NCBI GenBank assembly: GCA_050950645.1
Contig: JBMNHZ010000011.1
Location: 1 to 64,000, forward strand
Direction of reading: 5' to 3'
From: BRH-c25 sp012519325
GTDB taxonomy: Bacteria; Bacillota; Clostridia; Lutisporales; Lutisporaceae
DNA length: 64,000 nt
Shown here: positions 25,564 to 34,095 of the stretch, in pieces
Layout of the letters: the number at the start of each line of letters is the position of its first letter
Numbering within the stretch: the stretch's first letter is position 1
Program-made: the position numbers and the translations under genes
The notes under the pieces: generated by a model
Seen by the model: the letters and a program-made list of their open reading frames with translations, nothing else
Databases searched by the model: none
What the model was told of the DNA's origin: nothing

Positions 25564-26432
25564 AAGCTTCTTATTTCGGAAATCTGTGATATTATCCCTA
25601 TGGCAACCTCAGGGCGGTTCATGGTATATAAATGTATACCGTCCACACCAAAAGAGAGCAGGTCAATTATCTGTTCCGCTGCGTAAGCTATACCTGCTTC
25701 CTTCAGGGCAGCGGGGTTATATCCGTATTTGTCAAGGATACGTCTGAACTTAACAGGGATAGTAGCACCGCAAAGCCCTGTGATGCGTTCAATCTGTTTC
25801 TTGTTTATTACGGGCATAATACCGGCGGAAACAGGAAGATTTACCCCCAGTATTTCAAGCTTTTCCTTGAAGGAATAAAACATCTCGTTATCAAAGAAAA
25901 GCTGGGTTATGAGAAAATCAGCGCCTTTTTCGACCTTCAGCTTAAGATGCTTTAAATCCTGAACCTTATCGGGGCATTCGATATGCCCTTCGGGATAGCA
26001 GGCAGCACCTATGCAGAAGCCGCCGGCTTTTTTTATGTGTTCTATAAGATTCCCAGCGTATTTGTACTGGCCGTGCGTCCCGGATGTAGGATCAAATCCG
26101 GCAGGGAAGTCTCCCCTTAATGCCATTATATTTTCAATATTGCTTTTTCTCAGTTGTTCGAGAATACTGTCAATATCGGCTCTTGTTGCACCTACGCAGG
26201 TAAGGTGGGCAAGGGCTTCGATATTATACTTGTTCTTAATGATATCAGCGATTTTAACCGTGTGAGATTTTGTGCCGCCGCCGGCTCCGTAGGTAACGCT
26301 AATAAAAGCGGGCTTCAGATCCGACAGTTGGTCTATAGTACTCAATATAGTATCTATAGGAGCCTCCGGCTTTGGAGGAAATATCTCCAAAGATATAACA
26401 GGTTTGTTTTTAAAAAATTCCTTAATTTTCAT
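25536..26432 (-). CDS. metF: Methylenetetrahydrofolate reductase
   Basis: 298 residues of TIM-barrel MTHFR, with VISLEIFPPK at the N-terminus, FISVTYGAGGGT, HLTCVGAT, NIMALRGDFP, FLITQLFFDNEMF and PVSAGIMPV. It reduces methylene-THF to methyl-THF for MetH (31.6 kb) and, in acetogens, for the methyl branch. ATG at 26432 follows GAAAGGAGAT. Upstream, an IS (26458-27721) now separates it from the UPF0280-ferredoxin-HcyBio genes on the same strand, so it may have lost their T-box promoter. Confidence 0.93.
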   Translation of the reverse strand: MKIKEFFKNKPVISLEIFPPKPEAPIDTILSTIDQLSDLKPAFISVTYGAGGGTKSHTVKIADIIKNKYNIEALAHLTCVGATRADIDSILEQLRKSNIENIMALRGDFPAGFDPTSGTHGQYKYAGNLIEHIKKAGGFCIGAACYPEGHIECPDKVQDLKHLKLKVEKGADFLITQLFFDNEMFYSFKEKLEILGVNLPVSAGIMPVINKKQIERITGLCGATIPVKFRRILDKYGYNPAALKEAGIAYAAEQIIDLLSFGVDGIHLYTMNRPEVAIGIISQISEIRSFYDSSNIPV

Positions 26433-26457
26433 AATCTATCTCCTTTCAAGGTTCTGC

Positions 26458-27721
26458 GTTTTGTAAAGTTAAATGAAAATTGAGAACCTGCTACATTTTC
26501 TGGTACAATGTTTTTGCCACAAAACACTTTACCTCCCAGAAAGGAGCAAGTTCTCATGCAAAAAATTGTATCATTTAAATGTCCTAAGTGCAACAATTCT
26601 CACTCGTTTTATCGTTATGGCAAAGATAAGGATGGTTTCCAAAAGTATCAATGCCGTAACTGCAACCATCAGTTCGCACCTGATCGACCTAGTGTCAAGG
26701 AGGTGCAGAACTATCCTCGATGCCCCGTTTGCGGCAAGGCATCCTTCATCCACCATGATTACAAGCATTACACCAACTATCGCTGTGGTGATAAGTCCTG
26801 CTATCACTCATTCTTCGTTGCCAAGTATACTTCTGTAGACCCAGCTTCCATGTCAAACTTGTTTGGAAAAACTGATTTCAAGGGTATGAGATATCCGGTG
26901 CATCTGATCATCACAGCGCTTTCGATGTTTTATCTTGGTAAAAACTCTTTTAGAAATATCGCTTTGATATTCCAGATAGCATTCAATGTCAAGGTTTCTC
27001 ATACCACTATCAGCGACTGGTGCAAGAAGTTTGCTCCCATGTTCCAAAACTTTAGTCTGCAACTTATGCCTGCCCTCAACTTCGATTCTGATGAGTGGCA
27101 TACAGACGAGACTGTAGTGAAAATCAATGGAATCAAGCATTACATCTGGTTCATTATTGATTCTGAAACTAGGTTCATACTAGGTTATCACCTGTCACCT
27201 CATCGCGACTCCCCACAAGCCTTTACACTGATGGAGTCAGTCAAGGCACTTGGAAAGCCTGGGTCAATAGTTTCTGATCGTTATAGTGCCTACAAGGTAC
27301 CTGTAAAATCCATATTCGACGGTGTTAAACACGTAAGGGTTCAGTCATTCAAGGATGACATATCTAACAACCTCATAGAATCCTTCCATCATCAGTTCAA
27401 GGCTTGGTACAAGACGAAGCAGGGATTCAATTCCTTTGATTCGGCCAATAACCTGATCAGTATGTTTGTATTCTTCTTTAACTTTGTCAGACCGCATTCA
27501 TCGCTTGATGGTCTTACACCTGCTCAAGTTGCTGGTTTAAAGCTATCAGCTAAAGAAAAACGGAAGTTCTTACTTGTAGCCTAAATTCCGCTTAGTTACT
27601 TCCCAACTGCTGCACTGTGGATTGTCACAGGGCAGGCGCTAGCCTGTTCATTTTACCCTTGACCATCCATAGGGAAGCAGTTACTAACTTGTTTGCGGAA
27701 TTTTGAGCTATTTTACGAAAC
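26458..27721 (+). mobile_element. Insertion sequence with IS6/IS240-like DDE transposase
   Basis: Short inverted ends, GTTTTGTAAAGTT at 26458 and, from the other side, GTTTCGTAAAATA at 27721, flank one transposase gene. After the gene (27585-27721) there is only non-coding element DNA. The element sits between metF and the UPF0280 gene. Confidence 0.75.
26556..27584 (+). CDS. DDE transposase with zinc-ribbon N-terminus
   Basis: 342 residues. The N-terminus has two zinc-ribbon-like Cys sets (CPKCNN, then CRNCNHQF; and CPVCGK, then CGDKSC) followed by a helix-turn-helix (VKVSHTTISDWCKKF). The RNase-H fold catalytic triad is Asp in WHTDETVVKI, Asp in VSDRYSAYK and Glu in NNLIESFHHQF. FVRPHSSLDGLTPAQ at the end is IS6/IS240-like. 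The ATG at 26556 follows AGAAAGGAGC. The frame is undamaged, so the element may still be active. Confidence 0.88.
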   Translation: MQKIVSFKCPKCNNSHSFYRYGKDKDGFQKYQCRNCNHQFAPDRPSVKEVQNYPRCPVCGKASFIHHDYKHYTNYRCGDKSCYHSFFVAKYTSVDPASMSNLFGKTDFKGMRYPVHLIITALSMFYLGKNSFRNIALIFQIAFNVKVSHTTISDWCKKFAPMFQNFSLQLMPALNFDSDEWHTDETVVKINGIKHYIWFIIDSETRFILGYHLSPHRDSPQAFTLMESVKALGKPGSIVSDRYSAYKVPVKSIFDGVKHVRVQSFKDDISNNLIESFHHQFKAWYKTKQGFNSFDSANNLISMFVFFFNFVRPHSSLDGLTPAQVAGLKLSAKEKRKFLLVA

Positions 27722-27735
27722 ATTGTGCTAATCTT

Positions 27736-28476
27736 TCATGTTAACTTTACTGAGTCAGGTTCTGTTAAATTTATATCACCCCAGGCACCCATCCTGTCAC
27801 CGGCTATTATAACGACTCCGTCTATCCCCTGGATAGACATGGCACATTCAATTCCGGCTTTGATATCATACTTATTCTTTACCACATTTCCAACAGCAGT
27901 GGCGGCGGCATCCGCAAGGACTGTATCTTTCGAGATTACAACTGCGGCGTCAGCTTTGCCAAAGCTTAGTGAGTGGCCGACGGTTCCGCTGGATGTACAT
28001 ATTCCAAGTTCCTGATTGCTGCCGGGGATACTCAGGGCAAGCTTGTTGGATAAGGGTGAGCTGCCGGCAAATATGAGTATCCGCCTGTCTTTTTTTGATT
28101 TCAGAAATATATCGCCGCCGTTTTCCACCAGCACTTCATCCGAATACTTAAGAAGATACCTGCCCACATATTTTGATACTGCTCCGGCTACGGCTGCCAT
28201 AGGGCCGACATTTGCAAGCAGTGCAGCCCGGCACATATCTTGTATTATATCAGGCGCATCGTGCTCTGGTTCAACCGGTACCAGGCTTGTTAAAAACCCG
28301 GGATTCTTCTTGATATAATCCGAAATATATTTCCTGTATTTATTAAGGGCAGCTTTTGCTTCCTTATCCAGATTTGTCCCGGCAAATATCTGTAAATCGG
28401 ATTCATACTTGGTTACATTGAAGCCTGTAAGTTCATCTGTTTTCATATACTTGCGGTAAATTCTTTCCTGATACAT
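27736..28476 (-). CDS. UPF0280 (COG2122) protein, homocysteine-biosynthesis associated
   Basis: 246 residues of the UPF0280 family, distantly related to ApbE/thiamine-type folds, with AALLANVGPMAAVAGAVSKYVG, the VENGGDIFLK motif and CTSSGTVGHSLSFGKADAAVVI. In methanogens the COG2122 protein (MA1715) is tied genetically to the DUF39/ferredoxin homocysteine pathway. Its first 44 bases overlap the ferredoxin gene and AAGGAGAAC precedes the ATG. Its stop is 15 bases from the IS end. Precise role in sulfur transfer unknown. Confidence 0.85.
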   Translation of the reverse strand: MYQERIYRKYMKTDELTGFNVTKYESDLQIFAGTNLDKEAKAALNKYRKYISDYIKKNPGFLTSLVPVEPEHDAPDIIQDMCRAALLANVGPMAAVAGAVSKYVGRYLLKYSDEVLVENGGDIFLKSKKDRRILIFAGSSPLSNKLALSIPGSNQELGICTSSGTVGHSLSFGKADAAVVISKDTVLADAAATAVGNVVKNKYDIKAGIECAMSIQGIDGVVIIAGDRMGAWGDINLTEPDSVKLT

Positions 28477-28675
28477 AAGTTCTCCTTATCTGAGCCTGAA
28501 GGCTGAGCGCCCTTGAGGGGCACGCCTTTACACAAGCACTGCAATTAGTGCAGAGAAGTTCATTATAACTGATAGTCCATGATTCAGCTTCCATTTTCAA
28601 AGCTCCGCCCTTGCATGCTGCGGTACAGGCACCGCAGTGGACACATTTACTTCCGGATATATTAAGCTTGTTCAT
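28433..28675 (-). CDS. 2[4Fe-4S] ferredoxin of the homocysteine synthesis operon
   Basis: 80 residues with two cluster motifs, CVHCGACTAACKGGAL and CTNCSACVKACPSRAL. The methanogen counterpart (MA1822) has an additional NIL domain, which is missing here. It likely supplies electrons for sulfur insertion by the HcyBio protein. It overlaps HcyBio by 14 bases and UPF0280 by 44, so all three are translated together. Confidence 0.9.
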   Translation of the reverse strand: MNKLNISGSKCVHCGACTAACKGGALKMEAESWTISYNELLCTNCSACVKACPSRALSLQAQIRRTYVSGKNLPQVYENR

Positions 28676-29834
28676 ACTGTACCTCCTGCAGGGATTTCAG
28701 CACTGCTCCCTCAGGGAAGGAAGCTATCGGGGCTTGCAGAGTGAATCCCTTTTCCGCAACCCAGCTCTTTAGTACCTGGGCTATTTCCCTTGATTTATAC
28801 AGGCTAGTAAGAGGTGAAGTTTTTACCTTTTTGCCTTCAATGGAAACAAATCCGCTTCTCAATTCCTCATAGCTGCATTGTGTTAATACAGGCTTATTGC
28901 TGCTTTGTACACTATAATCCACAATATTTGTATATATGTCCTTGTTCCGGACTGAAAGATTTAAAAGCAGATCCGTATCCAGAACCGGTATTGGTATCCC
29001 TATGCCTACAAACATTGAAATGCCGTATTTTTCAAAGACTGCCGGTTGAATAAATTCAGTACTCATTTCTTTAAGATTACCTATTACCGCAAGGGTACAA
29101 GCATTGGACAGGGGAACCCCGTTCTCTCCTCTCGGTTTACCGCTGGCAAATTGAGTTCCCTGCCAGGCTACGTAGCCTTCCGCGCCTGCTAGAAAAATCC
29201 TTGTGCCTATACCTATGGTTCTTAGGTAGGGATCCTTCAGTAAAGGACTTAGTTCTCCTGCGGTCGAATAATTCACATTACCCAAAAAAGGCTGAAGTAC
29301 TCCCATATATGTGTACAAGGTTCTGTCCGATGTATTCGCAGCTGCGGAGTAGTTCTGATAGCAGTTTCTCGGGTTGTACAAATAGGCTTCATTTATCGTA
29401 TCTTTGGTTATATAAGTATCCAGTTCTTTCCTGGGATAACAATCAGTGCCCCTTGAGTATGCCTTGAGATGTATTTTCTTGCCATCTATCAGGTTGCATA
29501 TTACATGAGCGCCTCCGTATTCAATATCCCTGTCCTTTGAGGGTTCAGTGGCTCCTATGTATGTATCCACCGAAGCAAGCCCCCCATATGCGCTTACATT
29601 GTCCAGCTCAATTTTCTCCATTTTGATTGGAGGATCCGAGTGCCCGAAATTAAGAAAGGCGCCTGTGGAGCACATGGGGCCAAAGGTTGCTGTTGTTACT
29701 ACATCTACGTATTTTGCAGCATCAGAAATGCCCTTCTCATCTACAATGTCGAATAATTCTTCTGCCGTAACTACTACTGCATTGCCTTTCCTGATTTTTT
29801 CATTGATTTCTTCATAACTTTTCTTTACTGTCAT
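28662..29834 (-). CDS. HcyBio/DUF39 protein: homocysteine from aspartate semialdehyde
   Basis: 390 residues of the DUF39 (COG1900) family, with NEKIRKGNAVVVTAEEL, ATFGPMCSTGAFLNFGHSDPP, GGAHVICNLIDGK, RGTDCYPRKE, GTRIFLAGAEGYVAWQGTQ and SLYKSREIAQVLKSWV. In methanogens this family (MA1821) makes homocysteine directly from aspartate semialdehyde and sulfide; from memory its essential cysteines are Cys54 and Cys131, and here Cys55 and Cys132 fall at those places. I chose ATG at 29834, behind GGAGGTAC; a longer frame begins in the T-box terminator. A T-box leader lies upstream. Confidence 0.87.
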   Translation of the reverse strand: MTVKKSYEEINEKIRKGNAVVVTAEELFDIVDEKGISDAAKYVDVVTTATFGPMCSTGAFLNFGHSDPPIKMEKIELDNVSAYGGLASVDTYIGATEPSKDRDIEYGGAHVICNLIDGKKIHLKAYSRGTDCYPRKELDTYITKDTINEAYLYNPRNCYQNYSAAANTSDRTLYTYMGVLQPFLGNVNYSTAGELSPLLKDPYLRTIGIGTRIFLAGAEGYVAWQGTQFASGKPRGENGVPLSNACTLAVIGNLKEMSTEFIQPAVFEKYGISMFVGIGIPIPVLDTDLLLNLSVRNKDIYTNIVDYSVQSSNKPVLTQCSYEELRSGFVSIEGKKVKTSPLTSLYKSREIAQVLKSWVAEKGFTLQAPIASFPEGAVLKSLQEVQYEQA

Positions 29835-29860
29835 TTTTACTGTACCTCCTGGAATAAATA

Positions 29861-30125
29861 AAAAAGCTCTCATCCCATATAGGGACGAAAGCTATTCGTG
29901 TTACCACCCTGTTTCTTTTTTGCCTCGCGACAAAAAACTCTGCAAGTGACTCTTCAAAACTGATTCATCACCGTGCTGTATAACGTCAGCCTGCCGTTAC
30001 AGGCTAAGCAAATGCCTCACCTGTACAGTTCAAGGACCATGTTGGGTTGGCTTCATGTACCGGTTCCCATCCTTCCCGGCTCTCTTTGACACTCGGTCCA
30101 ACTTACTCTTCCCATCATCACCATT
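29861..30125 (-). promoter_or_regulatory. T-box leader (likely Met-specific) of the homocysteine operon
   Basis: On the minus strand: stem I with the GATGGGAAGAGTA start, the T-box AGGGTGGTAACACG (29910-29897) and a terminator stem in 29864-29894 followed by T. In the 3' side of the specifier loop (CCAACATGGTCC) the codon ATG at 30040-30038 fits methionine. Uncharged tRNA-Met would then switch the operon on. Confidence 0.85.
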
Positions 30126-30148
30126 GCGTTCTTTAATATTTAAATCAT

Positions 30149-30177
30149 AATATAACCCATTATTTCAGCAATGTCAA
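30149..30177 (-). promoter_or_regulatory. Sigma-A promoter of the homocysteine operon
   Basis: TTGACA (30177-30172), 17 bases, TATATT (30154-30149), directly upstream of the T-box leader. Confidence 0.7.
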
Positions 30178-30183
30178 TATAAA

Positions 30184-30912
30184 AATTTATCCCGTTCCCA
30201 TATCATTAATTGCAACATTAAATGTCGCCTCTGTTAAGCAACCTGATTATAGACTTCAAGTGGAGTATAATAATCCAGAATCTTCCTTGGATAATTGTTT
30301 AACCAATTTTCGATGCGCTTTATTTCCTGTTTACTATATTTACCAATATCTGCTCCTTTTGGTATGAAGCGGCGTATCATCCGATTCATATTCTCATTGC
30401 TCCCTCGTTCATATGCACTATATGGGTGTGCGTAAAATACCATCGTTCTTGCTTTCTTCTTACTAAGGCAAGACCTCTCCATTTCCGAACTGTTTAAAAA
30501 CTCTGATCCATTATCAACTGTTATGCTTTTAAATGTATCCTTAAACTTAATTCGCCCCATTTGTCGTTCCATTACATCCAGCGCCTTTATTACACTTTCC
30601 TGGCTTTTATCGGGCAGTTTTCGAATGATTTCACGTCTGCTTACTCGTTCTGTCATTGTAAGTAAGACGCTTTTGCTTCCTCCTTTCTTGCCTAACACTA
30701 AATCCATTTCCCAATGTCCCACTTCTTGTCGTTCATCAACACTAGATGGCCTTTCATCTATGCTACGACCTTTTATATTCTTGTAAGATGGCCTGTTTAC
30801 TCCTGTACCTGTTCTCTTTCGATACCTGCCATATATTAAATCCTTATATCTGATATTTAGAAAAACATTCTTATCTATATAGTTGTATATTGAATTTATC
30901 CCGTTCCCATAT
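30184..30912. repeat. 20-bp direct repeat flanking the IS30 remnant
   Basis: AATTTATCCCGTTCCCATAT occurs at 30184-30203 and again, identical and in the same orientation, at 30893-30912. The second copy overlaps the 5' end of the transposase fragment. Confidence 0.8.
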
Positions 30913-30920
30913 ATTATCAA
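30234..30920 (-). pseudogene. IS30-family transposase, N-terminus missing
   Basis: The 228-residue frame holds the end of the HTH region (SIYNYIDKNVFLNIRYKDL) and the complete DDE core: Asp in GHWEMDLVLG, Asp in TVDNGSEF and Glu in GSNENMNRMIRRFIPKG. It ends NNYPRKILDYYTPLEVYNQ, as usual in IS30. About 100 N-terminal residues with the DNA-binding helices are absent; the first codons are made from a 20-bp direct repeat. The inverted ends were not found. Probably inactive. Confidence 0.82.
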
Positions 30921-30982
30921 TAAATGGCTGTTGCATTTCAGGCTGAATTATGTTTATCATATATTAAATTGGAGGGCTGTGT

Positions 30983-31654
30983 ATGTATATTGATAGAGTT
31001 GAAGCCCTAAGGTATATGGGCTATAGAGGGCAGAGCATGGATGCGAATGTTGAAAAGCTTTTGGATGAATGCATCGATGAGGTTATGCTTGTATCAAAAA
31101 CAAGCTTTTTATATGATATTTTTGATATGGAAAGTAAAGAAGAAGGTTTGCATCTTATAGGAACTACTCTTTTACTGCGGGGAAAGGATATTAAAGCACA
31201 CCTGTCCGGAGCTGAAAAATGTGCGGTAATGGCAGTAACTCTAGGCCTAGAGGTTGACAGGCGAATAGACTTTTATTCAAGGACAGAACTTGCAAAGGCT
31301 CTGGTATTTAACGCATGTGCTGCTGCGGCAGTTGAATCACTATGTGATACGGTGCAGGGGAAAATAGAAGCCGAAGCAAGGAGCATGGGGCTTGAAATAA
31401 CATCCAGATACAGCCCCGGATATGGAGATTTTCCCATTGATATTCAAAAGGAATTGTCAAAAGTATTGAAGACTTATGAGAGGCTGGGGCTGAGCGTAAA
31501 TGAAAGCAGCATAATGATACCGAGAAAGTCTGTAACAGCTTTTATTGGAATGAAGAGAGAAAAGTGCCGTAAAGAAAATAATAAATGCAAAAGCTGTAAA
31601 TATTCCGATTGTGTTTTCAGAAAGGAAGTAGATAATAATGGAAAAATTATTTAA
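30983..31654 (+). CDS. Methionine synthase reactivation-domain protein
   Basis: 223 residues resembling the MetH activation domain found as a free protein in clostridia and Thermotoga relatives: EALRYMGYRGQ near the start, ITSRYSPGYGDFPIDIQ (the SAM-binding RxSPGYG motif), and MIPRKSVTAFIGM. A Cys-rich tail follows (CRKENNKCKSCKYSDCVF), which may bind a metal or cluster. It should remethylate oxidised cob(II)alamin with SAM. TTGGAGGGCTG is the ribosome site. It overlaps metH by 17 bases, which supplies the domain absent from MetH. Confidence 0.9.
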   Translation: MYIDRVEALRYMGYRGQSMDANVEKLLDECIDEVMLVSKTSFLYDIFDMESKEEGLHLIGTTLLLRGKDIKAHLSGAEKCAVMAVTLGLEVDRRIDFYSRTELAKALVFNACAAAAVESLCDTVQGKIEAEARSMGLEITSRYSPGYGDFPIDIQKELSKVLKTYERLGLSVNESSIMIPRKSVTAFIGMKREKCRKENNKCKSCKYSDCVFRKEVDNNGKII

Positions 31655-34013
31655 GCCTGAGGGGTTCCTGATATTTGACGGAGGCATGGGTACCATGCTG
31701 CAGGCCAGCGGGCTGAAAGCTGGGGAACTGCCTGAAAGCTGGAATATCAGCAATCCCGAAAGTATACTTGAAATACATAAAGCCTATATTGCCGCAGGAG
31801 CTGATATAATTACAACAAATACCTTTGGAGCCAATAGATATAAGCTGAAGGATTCAGGTTTCAGCTGCGGCGAAGTTATAGAAAGTGCGGTGAAAATAGC
31901 AAAAAAAGCAGCAGGGAATAAGCTTGTAGCTTGCGATATAGGGCCTATTGGCCAGCTTATGGAGCCATATGGCACATTATCCTTCCAGGATGCTTACGAT
32001 GCTTTTAAGGAACAGGTTGCTGCCGGGGATGCAGCCGGGGCAGACTTGGTATTGATAGAGACAATGTCGGATATATACGAAGCCAAAGCTGCAATTCTAG
32101 CAGCAAAGGAGAACAGCCGCCTGCCTGTTTTATGCACCATGACCTTTCAGTCTGACGGAAGAACACTGACAGGCTCCGATCCTTTGACAATGGTAAATAT
32201 AATATCACATCTGGGGGTAGATGTACTGGGAATCAACTGCTCTCTAGGACCAAAGGACATGATACCTCTCCTTGCCCAGGTGCTCAAATACTCCGCCATA
32301 CCTGTAATTGTGCAGCCAAATGCTGGGCTGCCGGCTGTTGTGGACGGCAAGACCTATTATGACATAAGCCCTGAGCAGTTCGGACTATACATGGCTGAAA
32401 TGGCGGAAATGGGAGCTTTAATACTTGGGGGCTGCTGCGGCACCACGCCTTTGCATATAAGGGAGATAAGAAAAGCCCTCCAGGGCAAAAGGCCGGCAAG
32501 GGTTGAAGTAAAGAAGCTTACTGCAGCCAGTTCCTCAACATCCACAGTGATTCTGGGGGATGGGATAAAAATAATAGGAGAAAGAATAAACCCTACAGGC
32601 AAGAAAATGCTTCAGGAAGCATTGAGAAACGGGGATATGAATTACATTCTTAAGGAAGCTGTCCTGCAAAGGGATGCAGGGGCACACATACTTGACGTAA
32701 ATGTGGGGCTGCCGGAGATAGATGAAAGAGCAATGATGGTAAGAGCCGTATCTGAGCTGCAGAGCATAGTGAATCTTCCCCTGCAGCTTGACAGCGTAAG
32801 GCCGGATGTTATAGAAGCCGCAGCCAGGGTCTGCAGCGGAAGGCCAATAATAAATTCTGTAAACGGCGAAAAGAAGATAATGGACACAATATTTCCCATA
32901 GCGAAAAAATACGGGTGCCTGGTTGTTGCTCTTACACTTGACGAAAACGGAATACCTGAAAAAGCGGAAGATCGGCTGAAAATTGCAGAAAAAATAGTAA
33001 AAAGGGCCGAAGAGTTCGGAATTGACAGAGAGGATATTATAGTTGACTGTCTTGTACTTACTGCATCGGCACAGCAGAAGGAGGTCAGGGAGACAATAAA
33101 GGCCTTGGCACTTGTAAAGGAGAAATTAGGGCTTAAGACTACTCTTGGAGTAAGCAACGTATCCTTCGGACTGCCGGACAGGGAACTTCTCAACAGGACT
33201 TTTTTAGCCATGGCTCTGACCGCAGGATTGGATGCGCCTATTATGAACCCGATAGCGGAAGCTATGATGAATACAATAAGAGCATATAATGTGCTTTGGG
33301 ATATTGATAAGAAAGCGGCCGAATATATCAGAAGCCGGTCTGAGAGCAATGAAAAGGTTGTATTCAAGGAGAAGGAAGAAAAACAGGATTTGAAAAAAAT
33401 AATAATCAATGGTATGAAGGAAGAAGCTGAGTCAATGGTAAAAAAGCTTCTAGCGGAGAAAAACGGCATGGAAATTGTAGATGAATTTCTTATTCCTGCC
33501 CTTGATATAGTGGGGCAGAAATATGAATCAGGAGAAATTTTTCTGCCGCAGCTTATACAATCCGCTGAAACTGTTAAAAGGGCTTTTGAGGTAATAAAAA
33601 ACAGCATGCTTGAGAATACCAGGGAAGCTGCCGGGGTTTCCAAAGGGAAAATTGTAATTGCCACAGTCAAGGGAGATATTCATGACATAGGAAAGAATAT
33701 TGTGAAGATATTGCTGGAAAACTACGGCTTTAAGGTTTATGACCTTGGAAAGGATGTACCCGCAGAGAGCATAGTTGAAAAGGTAAAGGAAGAAAAAGCC
33801 CTTATGGTCGGCTTAAGCGCACTGATGACTACTACAGTAAAAAGCATGGAGGACACCATTAAGGCTCTCAGACGGTATTGCCCGGATACGAAAGTAATGG
33901 TGGGAGGAGCGGTGCTTAACGAAGAATATGGGAAAATGATAGGTGCGGATTATTATGGCAGGGATGCCGGGGAAGCGGTAAAGATAGCCCGGGAATTTTA
34001 CAATTGCAAATAA
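31638..34013 (+). CDS. metH: Cobalamin-dependent methionine synthase (three-domain, no activation domain)
   Basis: 791 residues: a homocysteine-binding barrel (1 to about 285; LIFDGGMGTMLQASGL, zinc ligands in GINCSLGP and LGGCCGTTP), a methyl-THF (pterin) barrel (about 310-565; IIGERINPTGKK, DVNVGLPEIDE, LPLQLDS), a helical cap, and a B12 domain (about 670-790; DIHDIGKN with the cobalt-ligand His, and VGLSALMTTTV). The activation domain is encoded by the preceding overlapping gene. It takes methyl groups from MetF and homocysteine from the HcyBio route. Confidence 0.94.
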   Translation: MEKLFKPEGFLIFDGGMGTMLQASGLKAGELPESWNISNPESILEIHKAYIAAGADIITTNTFGANRYKLKDSGFSCGEVIESAVKIAKKAAGNKLVACDIGPIGQLMEPYGTLSFQDAYDAFKEQVAAGDAAGADLVLIETMSDIYEAKAAILAAKENSRLPVLCTMTFQSDGRTLTGSDPLTMVNIISHLGVDVLGINCSLGPKDMIPLLAQVLKYSAIPVIVQPNAGLPAVVDGKTYYDISPEQFGLYMAEMAEMGALILGGCCGTTPLHIREIRKALQGKRPARVEVKKLTAASSSTSTVILGDGIKIIGERINPTGKKMLQEALRNGDMNYILKEAVLQRDAGAHILDVNVGLPEIDERAMMVRAVSELQSIVNLPLQLDSVRPDVIEAAARVCSGRPIINSVNGEKKIMDTIFPIAKKYGCLVVALTLDENGIPEKAEDRLKIAEKIVKRAEEFGIDREDIIVDCLVLTASAQQKEVRETIKALALVKEKLGLKTTLGVSNVSFGLPDRELLNRTFLAMALTAGLDAPIMNPIAEAMMNTIRAYNVLWDIDKKAAEYIRSRSESNEKVVFKEKEEKQDLKKIIINGMKEEAESMVKKLLAEKNGMEIVDEFLIPALDIVGQKYESGEIFLPQLIQSAETVKRAFEVIKNSMLENTREAAGVSKGKIVIATVKGDIHDIGKNIVKILLENYGFKVYDLGKDVPAESIVEKVKEEKALMVGLSALMTTTVKSMEDTIKALRRYCPDTKVMVGGAVLNEEYGKMIGADYYGRDAGEAVKIAREFYNCK

Positions 34014-34095
34014 TCTTTATAAATATTGATATTGCTTTTACCGGCTGATACAAGTTAAAATAGTATTTGCGGTGTTAATGACAGGGGGGTACGCA

